Shown here: in pieces, positions 1-5,189 of the stretch
Numbering within the stretch: position 1 is the stretch's first letter
How the letters are laid out: every line of letters begins with the position of its first letter
NCBI GenBank assembly: GCA_937871145.1
Contig: CALMXN010000138.1
Coordinates: forward strand, 1-5,298
Origin: an uncultured Clostridia bacterium
GTDB lineage: Bacteria > Bacillota > Clostridia > Oscillospirales > Ruminococcaceae
Length of the DNA stretch: 5,298 nt
Direction of reading: 5' to 3'
Translations under genes and position numbers: made by a program
Notes under the pieces: generated by a model
Database searches by the model: none
What the model was told of the DNA's origin: nothing
The model's input: only the letters and a program-made list of their open reading frames with translations

Positions 1-2
1 AA

Positions 3-329
3 GAGCCGCCGGTAGTGCTTAGCGACGTCCTCTTCTCAAGAGACGATGCTGGTAAGTTCCTTAATGCTTATTATGACGCTAAAATATTCGAAAACGATCC
101 ATTTGCAAGACTTGACCAGACAGGCGTTGGCAAGCTCATGGATATGGCTATCAAGCTCGGAAAGAACGTTCGTCCTGACATGCATATTGGTATCTGCGGC
201 GAACACGGCGGCGACCCGACATCTGTTGAGTTCTGCCACAAGCTTGGTCTGACATACGTTTCATGCTCACCATTCAGAGTTCCAATAGCAAAACTGGCTG
301 CTGCACAGGCTGCTATCAAGAATAAGTAG
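3..329 (+). pseudogene. ppdK: 3' fragment of pyruvate, phosphate dikinase (C-terminal ~98 residues)
   Basis: PPDK interconverts pyruvate, ATP and phosphate with phosphoenolpyruvate, AMP and pyrophosphate in the cytoplasm. This stretch is the very end of its C-terminal PEP/pyruvate-binding domain. The frame shows SRDDAGKF, ENDPFA, QTGVGKL, then GICGEHGGDP with the family's catalytic cysteine (codon 195-197), then YVSCSPFRVPIA and a normal terminus before TAG at 327-329. Full enzymes are about 875 residues, so roughly 98 remain. The frame stays open to the window edge, but the residues before SRDDAG (VVLSDVLF) do not match the strongly conserved NDLTQM-TFGF segment expected there. Family similarity therefore seems to begin near base 31. 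GTG at 15 could be called as a start, but no ribosome site supports it. I read this as a truncated remnant at a rearrangement junction; an assembly chimera is the alternative. Family identity is certain. Confidence 0.85.
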
Positions 330-330
330 G

Positions 331-507
331 AGTTCCGCAGTTGATAATTCAACTGCTGACACAGACACCTCAGAACCCGCTGAAATAGCGCTTTCATGGG
401 CGTTTGTGATTGACTACGAAACTGCAAAGGCTTACCGTAAACGAAATGGCGGTTATCTCCGACTGAATCAGTGGAATGACATTACCGTTGAAGTCAGGGT
501 AAGCTAA
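331..507 (+). pseudogene. C-terminal remnant of an unidentified protein
   Basis: An open frame shifted by +1 from ppdK runs from a stop at 286-288 to TAA at 505-507, and its protein-like part starts just after the ppdK stop. It begins with a Ser/Thr/Asp/Ala-rich, linker-like stretch (SSAVDNSTADTDTSEP). A more globular tail follows, with WAFVIDYETAKAYRKRNGGY and ending LNQWNDITVEVRVS. The composition looks like real protein and the stop sits about 20 bases before a strong terminator, as at a true gene end. No ATG or TTG lies in frame; the only GTG (at VIDYET) has no ribosome site. I do not recognise the family. The best reading is the 3' end of a gene whose 5' part was lost when ppdK sequence was joined upstream. 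Confidence 0.5.
337..356. repeat. Perfect 8-bp inverted repeat just after ppdK stop
   Basis: GCAGTTGA and TCAACTGC are exact reverse complements separated by TAAT, starting 7 bases after the ppdK stop. It could be the hairpin of a ppdK terminator, but no T tract follows. It also lies at the join between the two gene fragments, so it may be a recombination or protein-binding site. Function unknown. Confidence 0.5.
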
Positions 508-525
508 TGTGAAATAACAAAAATG

Positions 526-582
526 AACCCTCCCTGCATTGTTATCGCTGTTTAAGCGTGAAACGGTGTGGGGAGGGTTTTG
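526..582 (+). terminator. Long-loop stem-loop terminator, copy 1 of a repeated element
   Basis: AACCCTCCC (526-534) pairs perfectly with GGGAGGGTT (571-579), followed by TTTT (578-581). This gives a 9-bp GC-rich stem with a 36-base loop, placed 18 bases after the TAA of the preceding frame. It has the form of an intrinsic terminator for + strand transcripts. The loop is unusually long and its sequence (ATTGTTA, then TAAGCGTGAAACGG at 553-566) recurs in a second stem-loop at 1121-1175, so it is also a member of a repeat family. Confidence 0.7.
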
Positions 583-600
583 TTATGAATGTAAAACCCC

Positions 601-1091
601 TTATAATGTATAATAGTCCCTATATTTTCTAATTACAGCTTCAGCAAAGGCATAGGTTTCTTCATTATAACTGCTGCCGCTTTCCCAATCTTTAACAATA
701 TCTGATGTGGCTTCCCTAATAGTATACTCACCACTTACAAATTCAGATGCAACGGACATAAATTCATTAAAACTCGATGTTGCTCCTCTTGCATCTATAT
801 AAAACCAAGTTCTTTTTTTATATACTTGGCAAAAGGCGTGGAAGCTATTACATTCTTTTCCTACAATGATATATGGAGTATATCCTAGCACTTTTTTAAT
901 GCTACTGCAAAATGATTACATGAACCGCGCAAAAGCGAATGAGCTGAATCATATGGAAATTCGTCATCTTCAGGATATTCAAAAAAATCCGTATAACTTA
1001 TATCACACAAAGATTTTGTTATATCATCATCGTTATAAAAGCCTTTATGCCATCCATAGTGTTTAAATGAAATTAACTCTCTGTTAATAAT
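601..1091 (-). pseudogene. Transglutaminase/papain-like small protein, split by a -1 frameshift
   Basis: Two - strand frames join into one protein. The upstream frame reads HYGWHKGFYNDDD...LLRGSCNHFAVALKKC and stops at TAG (885-887). The downstream frame (889-601, 96 residues) continues as VLGYTPYIIVG...FHAFCQV...WFYIDARGAT and ends in KYRDYYTL. A -1 shift at the six A residues (892-897) gives ...FAVALKK-VLGYTP..., about 162 residues. The order G-x-C-x-x-FA (Cys codon 918-920), LGY, FHAF (His 838-840) and YIDARG (Asp 793-795) matches the Cys-His-Asp layout of transglutaminase/papain-like folds; that assignment is inference. A ribosome site GGAAGGAG (1101-1108) precedes it, but no ATG, GTG or TTG follows at the right distance; ATT at 1089-1091 is the nearest plausible start. 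The gene lies about 115 bases downstream of the NUDIX gene in the same direction. Most likely it is decayed; recoding or sequencing error are alternatives. The downstream part alone could be called as a 96-residue gene from GTG at 889-891. Confidence 0.6.
892..898 (-). other. A AAA AAG-type slippery run at the frameshift
   Basis: On the - strand the upstream frame reads TTA AAA AAG TGC TAG. The last base of TTA with the next two codons forms A AAA AAG, the heptamer used for -1 frameshifting in dnaX and many IS3-family elements. Slipping back one base gives AAA then GTG CTA GGA, which restores the downstream frame. No internal Shine-Dalgarno upstream and no obvious strong hairpin just downstream were seen, so a simple loss of one A from a run of seven is at least as likely. 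The heptamer spans 891-897 if the G is counted. Confidence 0.5.
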
Positions 1092-1100
1092 TAATGTAGT

Positions 1101-1108
1101 CTCCTTCC
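1101..1108 (-). promoter_or_regulatory. Strong ribosome site without a canonical start codon
   Basis: GGAAGGAG on the - strand is a good Shine-Dalgarno. The frame of the transglutaminase-like gene follows it, with ATT codons 9 and 12 bases after the site and TTA 6 bases after, but no ATG, GTG or TTG. An ATG overlapping the site (1109-1111) opens only an 8-codon frame ending in TAA. This suggests a lost start codon or rare ATT initiation. Confidence 0.45.
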
Positions 1109-1120
1109 ATTATTGTTCTA

Positions 1121-1175
1121 GATCCTCTCCAAATTGTTAGCGTATAAGCGTGAAACGGCATGTGGAGGGATTTTT
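1121..1175 (+). repeat. Stem-loop repeat, copy 2 (terminator-like, + orientation)
   Basis: ATCC-T-CTCCA (1122-1131) pairs with TGGAG-GGAT (1163-1171) with one bulged base, followed by TTTTT (1171-1175). The loop carries ATTGTTA and TAAGCGTGAAACGG (1145-1158), the same blocks found in the loop at 526-582. The T tract is on the + strand, yet no + strand gene precedes it: the neighbours on both sides run on the - strand. It therefore does not fit as an ordinary gene terminator and is better seen as a copy of a repeat that brackets the transglutaminase-like gene. Confidence 0.6.
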
Positions 1176-1205
1176 AACAAATCTTTGAGCATGTAAAATA
1201 ACCGT

Positions 1206-1589
1206 TTAACTATGGTAGAACATTTTATTCATCATTATTTTATCCGCAGGGCAAAATTCATACTCAGATATTTCGGACGCAGTAATCCACTTTATGTCAT
1301 TATGTTCAAGAAGCGTAGGCACTCCTTTAAAAATAGTACATTTAAACAATGTTAAGTGAATTGTAATGTCGGAATAATCAAAAATTACATCAACAAGTGG
1401 GTCTGTTGGAACTACTGTAATAGAAAGTTCCTCTTGGCATTCTCTGATAAGTGCTTGTTCCTTTGTTTCACCGTTTTCAACCTTCCCCCCTACAAACTCC
1501 CATAGTAAACCTCGTGCCTTATTTTGAGGACGCTGACATATCATAAATCTGTCACCCTCCTGAATAAAAGCAGCAACCACTTCAGTCAT
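1206..1589 (-). CDS. MutT-type NUDIX hydrolase
   Basis: A 127-residue cytoplasmic protein of the size usual for MutT. NUDIX enzymes cleave nucleoside diphosphates linked to another group, for example 8-oxo-dGTP to 8-oxo-dGMP and pyrophosphate, using Mg2+ or Mn2+. The start MTEVVAAFI, the substrate-side segment WEFVGGKVENGE (30-41) and the Nudix box G35-x5-E41-x7-R49-E50-x2-E53-E54 are all present. The usual Gly after the EE pair is Ser56 (EELSI), a tolerated variation. ATG at 1587-1589 was chosen because GAGGA lies 7-8 bases upstream, overlapping the TGA of the helicase gene; only 9 bases separate the two genes, so translation is probably coupled. The module has no strong terminator of its own on this strand. 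MutT-like sanitation of oxidised dGTP is the default annotation. In this setting the true substrate may be a modified or signalling nucleotide handled together with the nuclease-helicase; that is inference. Confidence 0.93.
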   Translation of the reverse strand: MTEVVAAFIQEGDRFMICQRPQNKARGLLWEFVGGKVENGETKEQALIRECQEELSITVVPTDPLVDVIFDYSDITIHLTLFKCTIFKGVPTLLEHNDIKWITASEISEYEFCPADKIMMNKMFYHS

Positions 1590-1601
1590 TATATTTCCTC
1601 A
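1590..1601 (-). promoter_or_regulatory. Stop/ribosome-site overlap coupling helicase and NUDIX genes
   Basis: The - strand reads AAATGAGGAAATATAATG. The TGA ends the helicase gene, GAGGA within and after it is the Shine-Dalgarno for the NUDIX gene, and the ATG follows at normal spacing. Ribosomes ending the helicase would sit on the next start site, so the two proteins are probably made together. Confidence 0.75.
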
Positions 1602-4355
1602 TTTCGTAAGCCCGAAATCATATTGTAAATAATCAGGCAGCTCATTTTCCATGCCTATATCAAACAGATATGTGCCGTTTCCATTATTGGCGTTACGGCA
1701 GTTTGTCAGCTTTCCTTTGCCGACATAAGTAAACGGAAGAACAATGCCATTTTCATCGGATATCTTTCTTATAAACAAGTGTGCAAAATCACTTTTATTC
1801 AGCTTTGATAAGTCGGATTCTGGTAAATGTGCCATTGACTCCCACTGAAATACGTTAGGCTGTAAAAATTTGTCCTTATAATTCAATTTATCTTCCGCAG
1901 GCAAATCTTTTTTCAGCGACGCAAAAATAACAACATAATTATCATAATAGTATGTACCGACAGCGTTATATCCCGGATTCTTGAGCAGCTTTAGCTGTAC
2001 CTGATCCATTCGATAATTCTGCCATAATTTAAAGCCATTTTCATCTCCATTATCGGAAATATAGCGAGTGGTTCCATAGTTCAGCAAATCCTCAACGTAT
2101 TCTCTGAACTGGTCGTCAAGTTTCACGTCCAGATATAGCTCGGAATCATGATTGGCTACGAAACGCATAAATTGTAATGCATGAGTCAACTCTTTGTGGT
2201 TATAAGTTGTTATTCTATCACAAAGGCGCTTATCTACTTCATCAATGTTGTGAATACCATCAAGAATACACCTGACAATTTCATATTCATGCAATCTGAC
2301 AAGCGGAAGAAGTCCAGAAAGGTAATTTGCAAAGTCAATCTGACTATCATTAAATATCGGAAGCCCTTCTTCATTTATTCCACGAAGAAAGTTATAATAT
2401 GAGCAATTCTTCTTGCCTTGCGTTTTTACGCTCATAAACCTAATCAAGTCCGGAGCACAATCATTATTCAGATAATCCATGTGCTTTGGATAAAACTCTG
2501 AGTTTATGTACTTTTTAAAATTGAAATAGTCCTGCTTCAAGTATTTGATACTGTTGAAGTTTTCTTTGTCTATATATTCAAGGATTTCTTCTTTACTCAA
2601 ATCATCAATACTGATTTCTACGCCACAGTCTGACAGTCCTAATGCAGCAAAATTGTCGCGTACAAGTGAAGCCATAAGGCGTTTCTCGACGACAAAATTT
2701 TCTGCAAGACTTGATAACGCAAAAGCTATCTGAACGCTGCGCTTATAGCTATTACCGATAAAATCAAGGACTGTTACATACTGCTTGTTATTATATCTTC
2801 TAAGGCCGCGTCCAAGCTGCTGAATAAAAATAGTAGATGATTCAGTAGGACGCAGGAATAGAACCATATTAACACCAGGTATGTCTACACCTTCATTCAA
2901 TATATCAACAGTGAACAGTATTTCAAGCTCTGCGCTGTCATTTTGCAAATCATTATATGCCCTGATGCGTTCGCCGATGTCATTTTTACCAGTTAAATAT
3001 GCCGTTTTGTAATGCTCACTCATTGCCTCACACATCATACGTGCATGAGTGACATTTCGACAGAACGCAAGCGCTTTCAACTTACCATTTGAGTGATGCC
3101 TTTCGATTTGCTCTGATATAAATTCACAGTGCTTGTCATCTGCAAGCTGTGCAATCATACGTCGTTCTTCATTTGCGTTAAGTCCGTAGTCCACAAGGGT
3201 ATCACGGATGCCATAATAATGAAAAGGTACGACTAAATCGTTGATTATTGCATCTCGTAAACGAAGCTCATAAGGAACGTTCTGGTCAAACAACTCAAAT
3301 ACGTCCTGATTATCCATGCGTTCCGGTGTTGCTGTTAATCCAAGAAGGAACTCCGGCTCAAAATAGGAAATAATTTTCGTATAAGTTTCCGCTGTTGCGT
3401 GATGACATTCATCGATTATGATATAGTCGAATTCATCCTTGCGGAATAGGTCCAGAGTTTTGCTCATGGTAATATTTGTTGCAAATACAAAGTCAGCATC
3501 GCATTCCTTGCTTGTACCACTGTAAATACCGTACGAAACATTGCTTCCGAATACATCCTGAAATGTTTCAAGCGACTTTTTCAGAATAGAACCCTCATGA
3601 ACAATATACAATAGACGCTTCGGATTGAAGTTGAGCGCGTCAAACGCAGCAAGATATGTTTTACCGCTTCCGGCAGCAGCGACAACAAGGGCGCGACCTG
3701 TGCCGACTGCGCGGTAACGATTAAGCTCCTTCAGTGCTTTACGCTGCATGAAGTTCGGCTTAATGTTGGATGCGGATAAATCGTAGTCCATATCCCAACG
3801 CTCAATCGCAAAGTTAAGCTTATTGGCATAGAGATTGATAATATCGCTATTCAGCAAATGTGTAGCTTGCCATTTGTCCTCAAACTCGTTCAGTGCCTGT
3901 CCATATACGTCAGACTCAAAATCCTCACGGACTACTATATCCCACTCAATGTTTTTGAGAAGCGCGTATCTGGTAATATTTGAAGAACCGACAATCAACT
4001 CACAGCAGTCATCAAAACAAAATAAATATCCTTTTGAATGATAACCGAGTGTTGAATATCCGGTATCATGAAAACATTCATAATCCAGATGGCACTCGAA
4101 ATTCGAGCATCGTCCCATAAGGGAATAGAAAGATTTGAGCGATTCTATATCGGTGAAATTCTGATATGTAGAAGTGATTATACGCCCTTTGCAGCCGCGC
4201 TCTACTGCTGCCTCAATATCTTTATACAGAAAAACCAAGCCAGCCTTTTTGATAAAGCTGACTGAAAAATCGAAGGACTTACAATGACGCAAATTATCCT
4301 TGATCTTATCTAAAAATGTGGTTTCTGTGTAGTTTGTTAAAAACTGATTCGACAT
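1599..4355 (-). CDS. HKD nuclease-SF2 DEAD/DEAH helicase with C-terminal DUF3427-like region
   Basis: A 918-residue cytoplasmic protein with a known domain order. Residues ~1-165 form a phospholipase D-like HKD domain: HSKGYLF gives H106-x-K108, then GSSN (123-126). The helicase core follows, with Q-motif NFMQRKAL (Gln204), Walker A AAAGSGKT (226-233, Lys232), DECHH (315-319), TATPER (341-346), motif V ILNEGVDIP (485-493) and motif VI QQLGRGLRR (512-520). All ATPase motifs look intact. The end (~775-918; FKLWQNY, YNAVGTY, FLQPNVFQWES, LFIRK, TYVGKG) resembles DUF3427. ATG at 4353-4355 is preceded by AGGAAA at suitable spacing, and a good promoter lies about 110 bases upstream. Proteins of this design are predicted to translocate on DNA or RNA and cut it, and often occur in defence-rich accessory regions. 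The anti-invader role and the exact substrate are inference. No signal peptide or membrane segment is seen. Confidence 0.92.
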   Translation of the reverse strand: MSNQFLTNYTETTFLDKIKDNLRHCKSFDFSVSFIKKAGLVFLYKDIEAAVERGCKGRIITSTYQNFTDIESLKSFYSLMGRCSNFECHLDYECFHDTGYSTLGYHSKGYLFCFDDCCELIVGSSNITRYALLKNIEWDIVVREDFESDVYGQALNEFEDKWQATHLLNSDIINLYANKLNFAIERWDMDYDLSASNIKPNFMQRKALKELNRYRAVGTGRALVVAAAGSGKTYLAAFDALNFNPKRLLYIVHEGSILKKSLETFQDVFGSNVSYGIYSGTSKECDADFVFATNITMSKTLDLFRKDEFDYIIIDECHHATAETYTKIISYFEPEFLLGLTATPERMDNQDVFELFDQNVPYELRLRDAIINDLVVPFHYYGIRDTLVDYGLNANEERRMIAQLADDKHCEFISEQIERHHSNGKLKALAFCRNVTHARMMCEAMSEHYKTAYLTGKNDIGERIRAYNDLQNDSAELEILFTVDILNEGVDIPGVNMVLFLRPTESSTIFIQQLGRGLRRYNNKQYVTVLDFIGNSYKRSVQIAFALSSLAENFVVEKRLMASLVRDNFAALGLSDCGVEISIDDLSKEEILEYIDKENFNSIKYLKQDYFNFKKYINSEFYPKHMDYLNNDCAPDLIRFMSVKTQGKKNCSYYNFLRGINEEGLPIFNDSQIDFANYLSGLLPLVRLHEYEIVRCILDGIHNIDEVDKRLCDRITTYNHKELTHALQFMRFVANHDSELYLDVKLDDQFREYVEDLLNYGTTRYISDNGDENGFKLWQNYRMDQVQLKLLKNPGYNAVGTYYYDNYVVIFASLKKDLPAEDKLNYKDKFLQPNVFQWESMAHLPESDLSKLNKSDFAHLFIRKISDENGIVLPFTYVGKGKLTNCRNANNGNGTYLFDIGMENELPDYLQYDFGLTK

Positions 4356-4395
4356 ATTTTCATTTCCTAATCCGTTCTTATTTTAAACTCATGTT

Positions 4396-4405
4396 ATTCC
4401 GGAAT
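4396..4405. repeat. Palindrome ATTCCGGAAT in helicase leader
   Basis: A perfect 10-bp palindrome sits in the untranslated leader between the promoter and the start of the nuclease-helicase gene. It could be an operator half-site pair or chance; no second copy was seen nearby. Confidence 0.3.
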
Positions 4406-4466
4406 TATTCATTCATGACGTTCTATTAGATTATGCCGCCCGCAAAACCGCCATAAATCAATTATT

Positions 4467-4495
4467 AGTATACCACACTTTTTGTAAATTTGCAA
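4467..4495 (-). promoter_or_regulatory. Sigma-A-type extended -10 promoter of the helicase-NUDIX operon
   Basis: On the - strand TTGCAA (-35, 4490-4495) is followed after exactly 17 bases by TATACT (-10, 4467-4472), with TGG directly before the -10, giving an extended -10. Transcription would start near 4460, leaving a leader of about 105 bases before the helicase ATG. It is the best promoter in the window and faces the defence-like module. Confidence 0.7.
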
Positions 4496-4514
4496 CAAAT
4501 TTCATCGTTTTTCG

Positions 4515-4548
4515 GGCAAGTCGTGAAAAACACGATTTGCCTTATTTT
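4515..4548 (+). terminator. Terminator-like hairpin upstream of the helicase promoter
   Basis: GGCAAGTCGTG (4515-4525) pairs with CACGATTTGCC (4531-4541) through 11 positions with one G-U pair, loop AAAAA, then TTATTTT on the + strand. No + strand gene precedes it, so it may insulate the mobile-element side from transcripts running across the helicase gene. Because it starts 20 bases beyond the -35 box, it could also affect that promoter. Confidence 0.55.
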
Positions 4549-4554
4549 ATGCCT

Positions 4555-4620
4555 GAAAGGAGGTGTCGCCGATGTAATACAGAAACCGTACAATTTACCG
4601 TTTATGCCGTAGGGGTATAG
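4555..4620 (+). other. Perfect Shine-Dalgarno with ATG-TAA start-stop; possible decayed leader peptide
   Basis: GAAAGGAGGTG (4555-4565) is an 11-base match to the 16S rRNA 3' end. Six bases later comes ATG (4572-4574) followed at once by TAA (4575-4577). Skipping the single T at 4575 would give a 15-residue peptide, MNTETVQFTVYAVGV, ending in TAG at 4618-4620. So this is either a minimal start-stop element or a short leader peptide broken by one base. Confidence 0.4.
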
Positions 4621-4857
4621 TTATTCCACATACACCTTTGTAATAGCTCCGAGCACGAATGTATATGGGTATTTTCCGTAAAAAACGCCCCGAAAAGTAA
4701 CACAAAAATTGAATATCTGCTGTATGCCGTTTGAGAAATCAAGCGGTTTTTTTCTATGCCCTGATATTGTGATTATAGCTAATCTGAAAGGCTCATTTTG
4801 TGCAAAACGTAGAAATGTCCTCAAAATCCGAAAAAAATCAAAAATAACGGTTAACAT
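4621..4857 (-). other. Region open on both strands; doubtful 78-residue frame
   Basis: A - strand frame (MLTVIFDFF...ITKVYVE) and a + strand frame (open 4682-4879, ending HLFFRL) cover the same DNA. The - frame has no good ribosome site (AAGTGG only) and is rich in Phe/Ile/Arg, as expected from AT-rich DNA. The + frame has an internal ATG at 4724 but no ribosome site. The + frame continues into repeat unit A, whose second copy differs about equally at all codon positions, which argues against coding. I list it because the region otherwise has no gene; it is most likely non-coding control DNA. Confidence 0.2.
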
Positions 4858-4886
4858 CCACTTATTTTTTCGGCTTTAAAAGTAGA
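4767..4886 (+). repeat. Direct repeat unit A (120 bp)
   Basis: Aligns without gaps to 4962-5081 at a constant offset of 195 bases, roughly two-thirds identical by eye. The left part (ATTATxGCTA, CATTTTxTGCAAAAC, AGAAATGTC) and the right end (CACTxATTTTTTCGGC, then TTTAAAAGTAGA) are best conserved; the middle is divergent. TTAGCACC follows both copies (4913-4920 and 5090-5097) at different spacing. Confidence 0.75.
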
Positions 4887-5078
4887 GGGTGAAATTTTTT
4901 TTAACGAGGAGGTTAGCACCATATCGCTTTTTCACCTTTAAAAGTGAGAGGACTTTTTCGTTTGTTATTATTGCTACCTTTAAATTCGCATTTTATGCAA
5001 AACAGAGAAATGTCATTGAAAAGCAAAAATATATGAGAAATAATTCGCCCACCCACTCATTTTTTCGGCTTTAAAAGT
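4874..5078 (+). repeat. CTTTAAAAGT decamer, three copies (iteron-like)
   Basis: The decamer occurs exactly at 4874-4883, 4936-4945 and 5069-5078, with a partial copy CTTTAAA at 4978. The middle copy lies outside the 195-bp repeat alignment and forms a near-palindrome, TCACCTTTAAAAGTGA. Repeats like this upstream of an excisionase-type gene could bind a recombinase, excisionase or replication initiator; which one is unknown. Confidence 0.5.
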
Positions 5079-5081
5079 AGA
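4962..5081 (+). repeat. Direct repeat unit B (120 bp)
   Basis: Second copy of the unit at 4767-4886, exactly 195 bases downstream. It differs by containing a promoter-like pair of hexamers (5016-5044) at positions where unit A has none. It ends about 110 bases before the excisionase-like start codon. Confidence 0.75.
5016..5044 (+). promoter_or_regulatory. Putative sigma-A promoter for the excisionase-like gene
   Basis: TTGAAA (5016-5021), a 17-base spacer, then AATAAT (5039-5044): each hexamer is one base from consensus. Transcription would start near 5051, giving a leader of about 140 bases that includes the hairpins before the ATG at 5190. AT-rich sequence raises the chance of a false match. 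Confidence 0.45.
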
Positions 5082-5091
5082 AAGCTTCTTT

Positions 5092-5164
5092 AGCACCTTG
5101 ACAATTGAATATCCCGTGCTGCTTCCATACATATCGCTTCGGCGGATGTCGGCAGAAATGCCGA
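5092..5164 (+). promoter_or_regulatory. Structured leader with UUCG and GAAA tetraloop hairpins
   Basis: Three helices can form in a row: AGCAC (5092-5096) with GTGCT (5116-5120); CGC-TTCG-GCG (5135-5144), an exceptionally stable C(UUCG)G loop; and TCGGCA-GAAA-TGCCGA (5149-5164), a 6-bp stem with a GNRA loop. They end 10 bases before the AGGAGG ribosome site. No known riboswitch class was recognised. A protein-binding or RNA-stability leader is plausible. Confidence 0.5.
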
Positions 5165-5189
5165 ATTTCATTTCAGGAGGTCATAACTT

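Noticed and set aside
36..427. Overlapping open frames on both strands across the ppdK tail
   Set aside because: They are shadows of the ppdK frame, which has clear family motifs; none has a ribosome site or recognisable product.
866..1066. 66-codon + strand frame
   Set aside because: It lies antisense to the transglutaminase-like gene, which explains the sequence better.
526..1175. Integron attC sites for the paired stem-loops
   Set aside because: The GTTRRRY core and its complement are not present in the right places; only the bracketing of one gene is similar.
2181..4265. Several 60-75 codon + strand frames
   Set aside because: All are antisense shadows of the intact nuclease-helicase gene.
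4889..5074. 61-codon + strand frame starting at GTG
   Set aside because: It spans repeat unit B. Compared with unit A the differences show no codon-position bias, and no ribosome site sits at the GTG.
5098..5103. Perfect TTGACA as a -35 box for the excisionase-like gene
   Set aside because: No -10 hexamer lies 16-18 bases downstream; the closest candidate (around CATACAT) is too far. The TTGAAA/AATAAT pair at 5016-5044 fits better.
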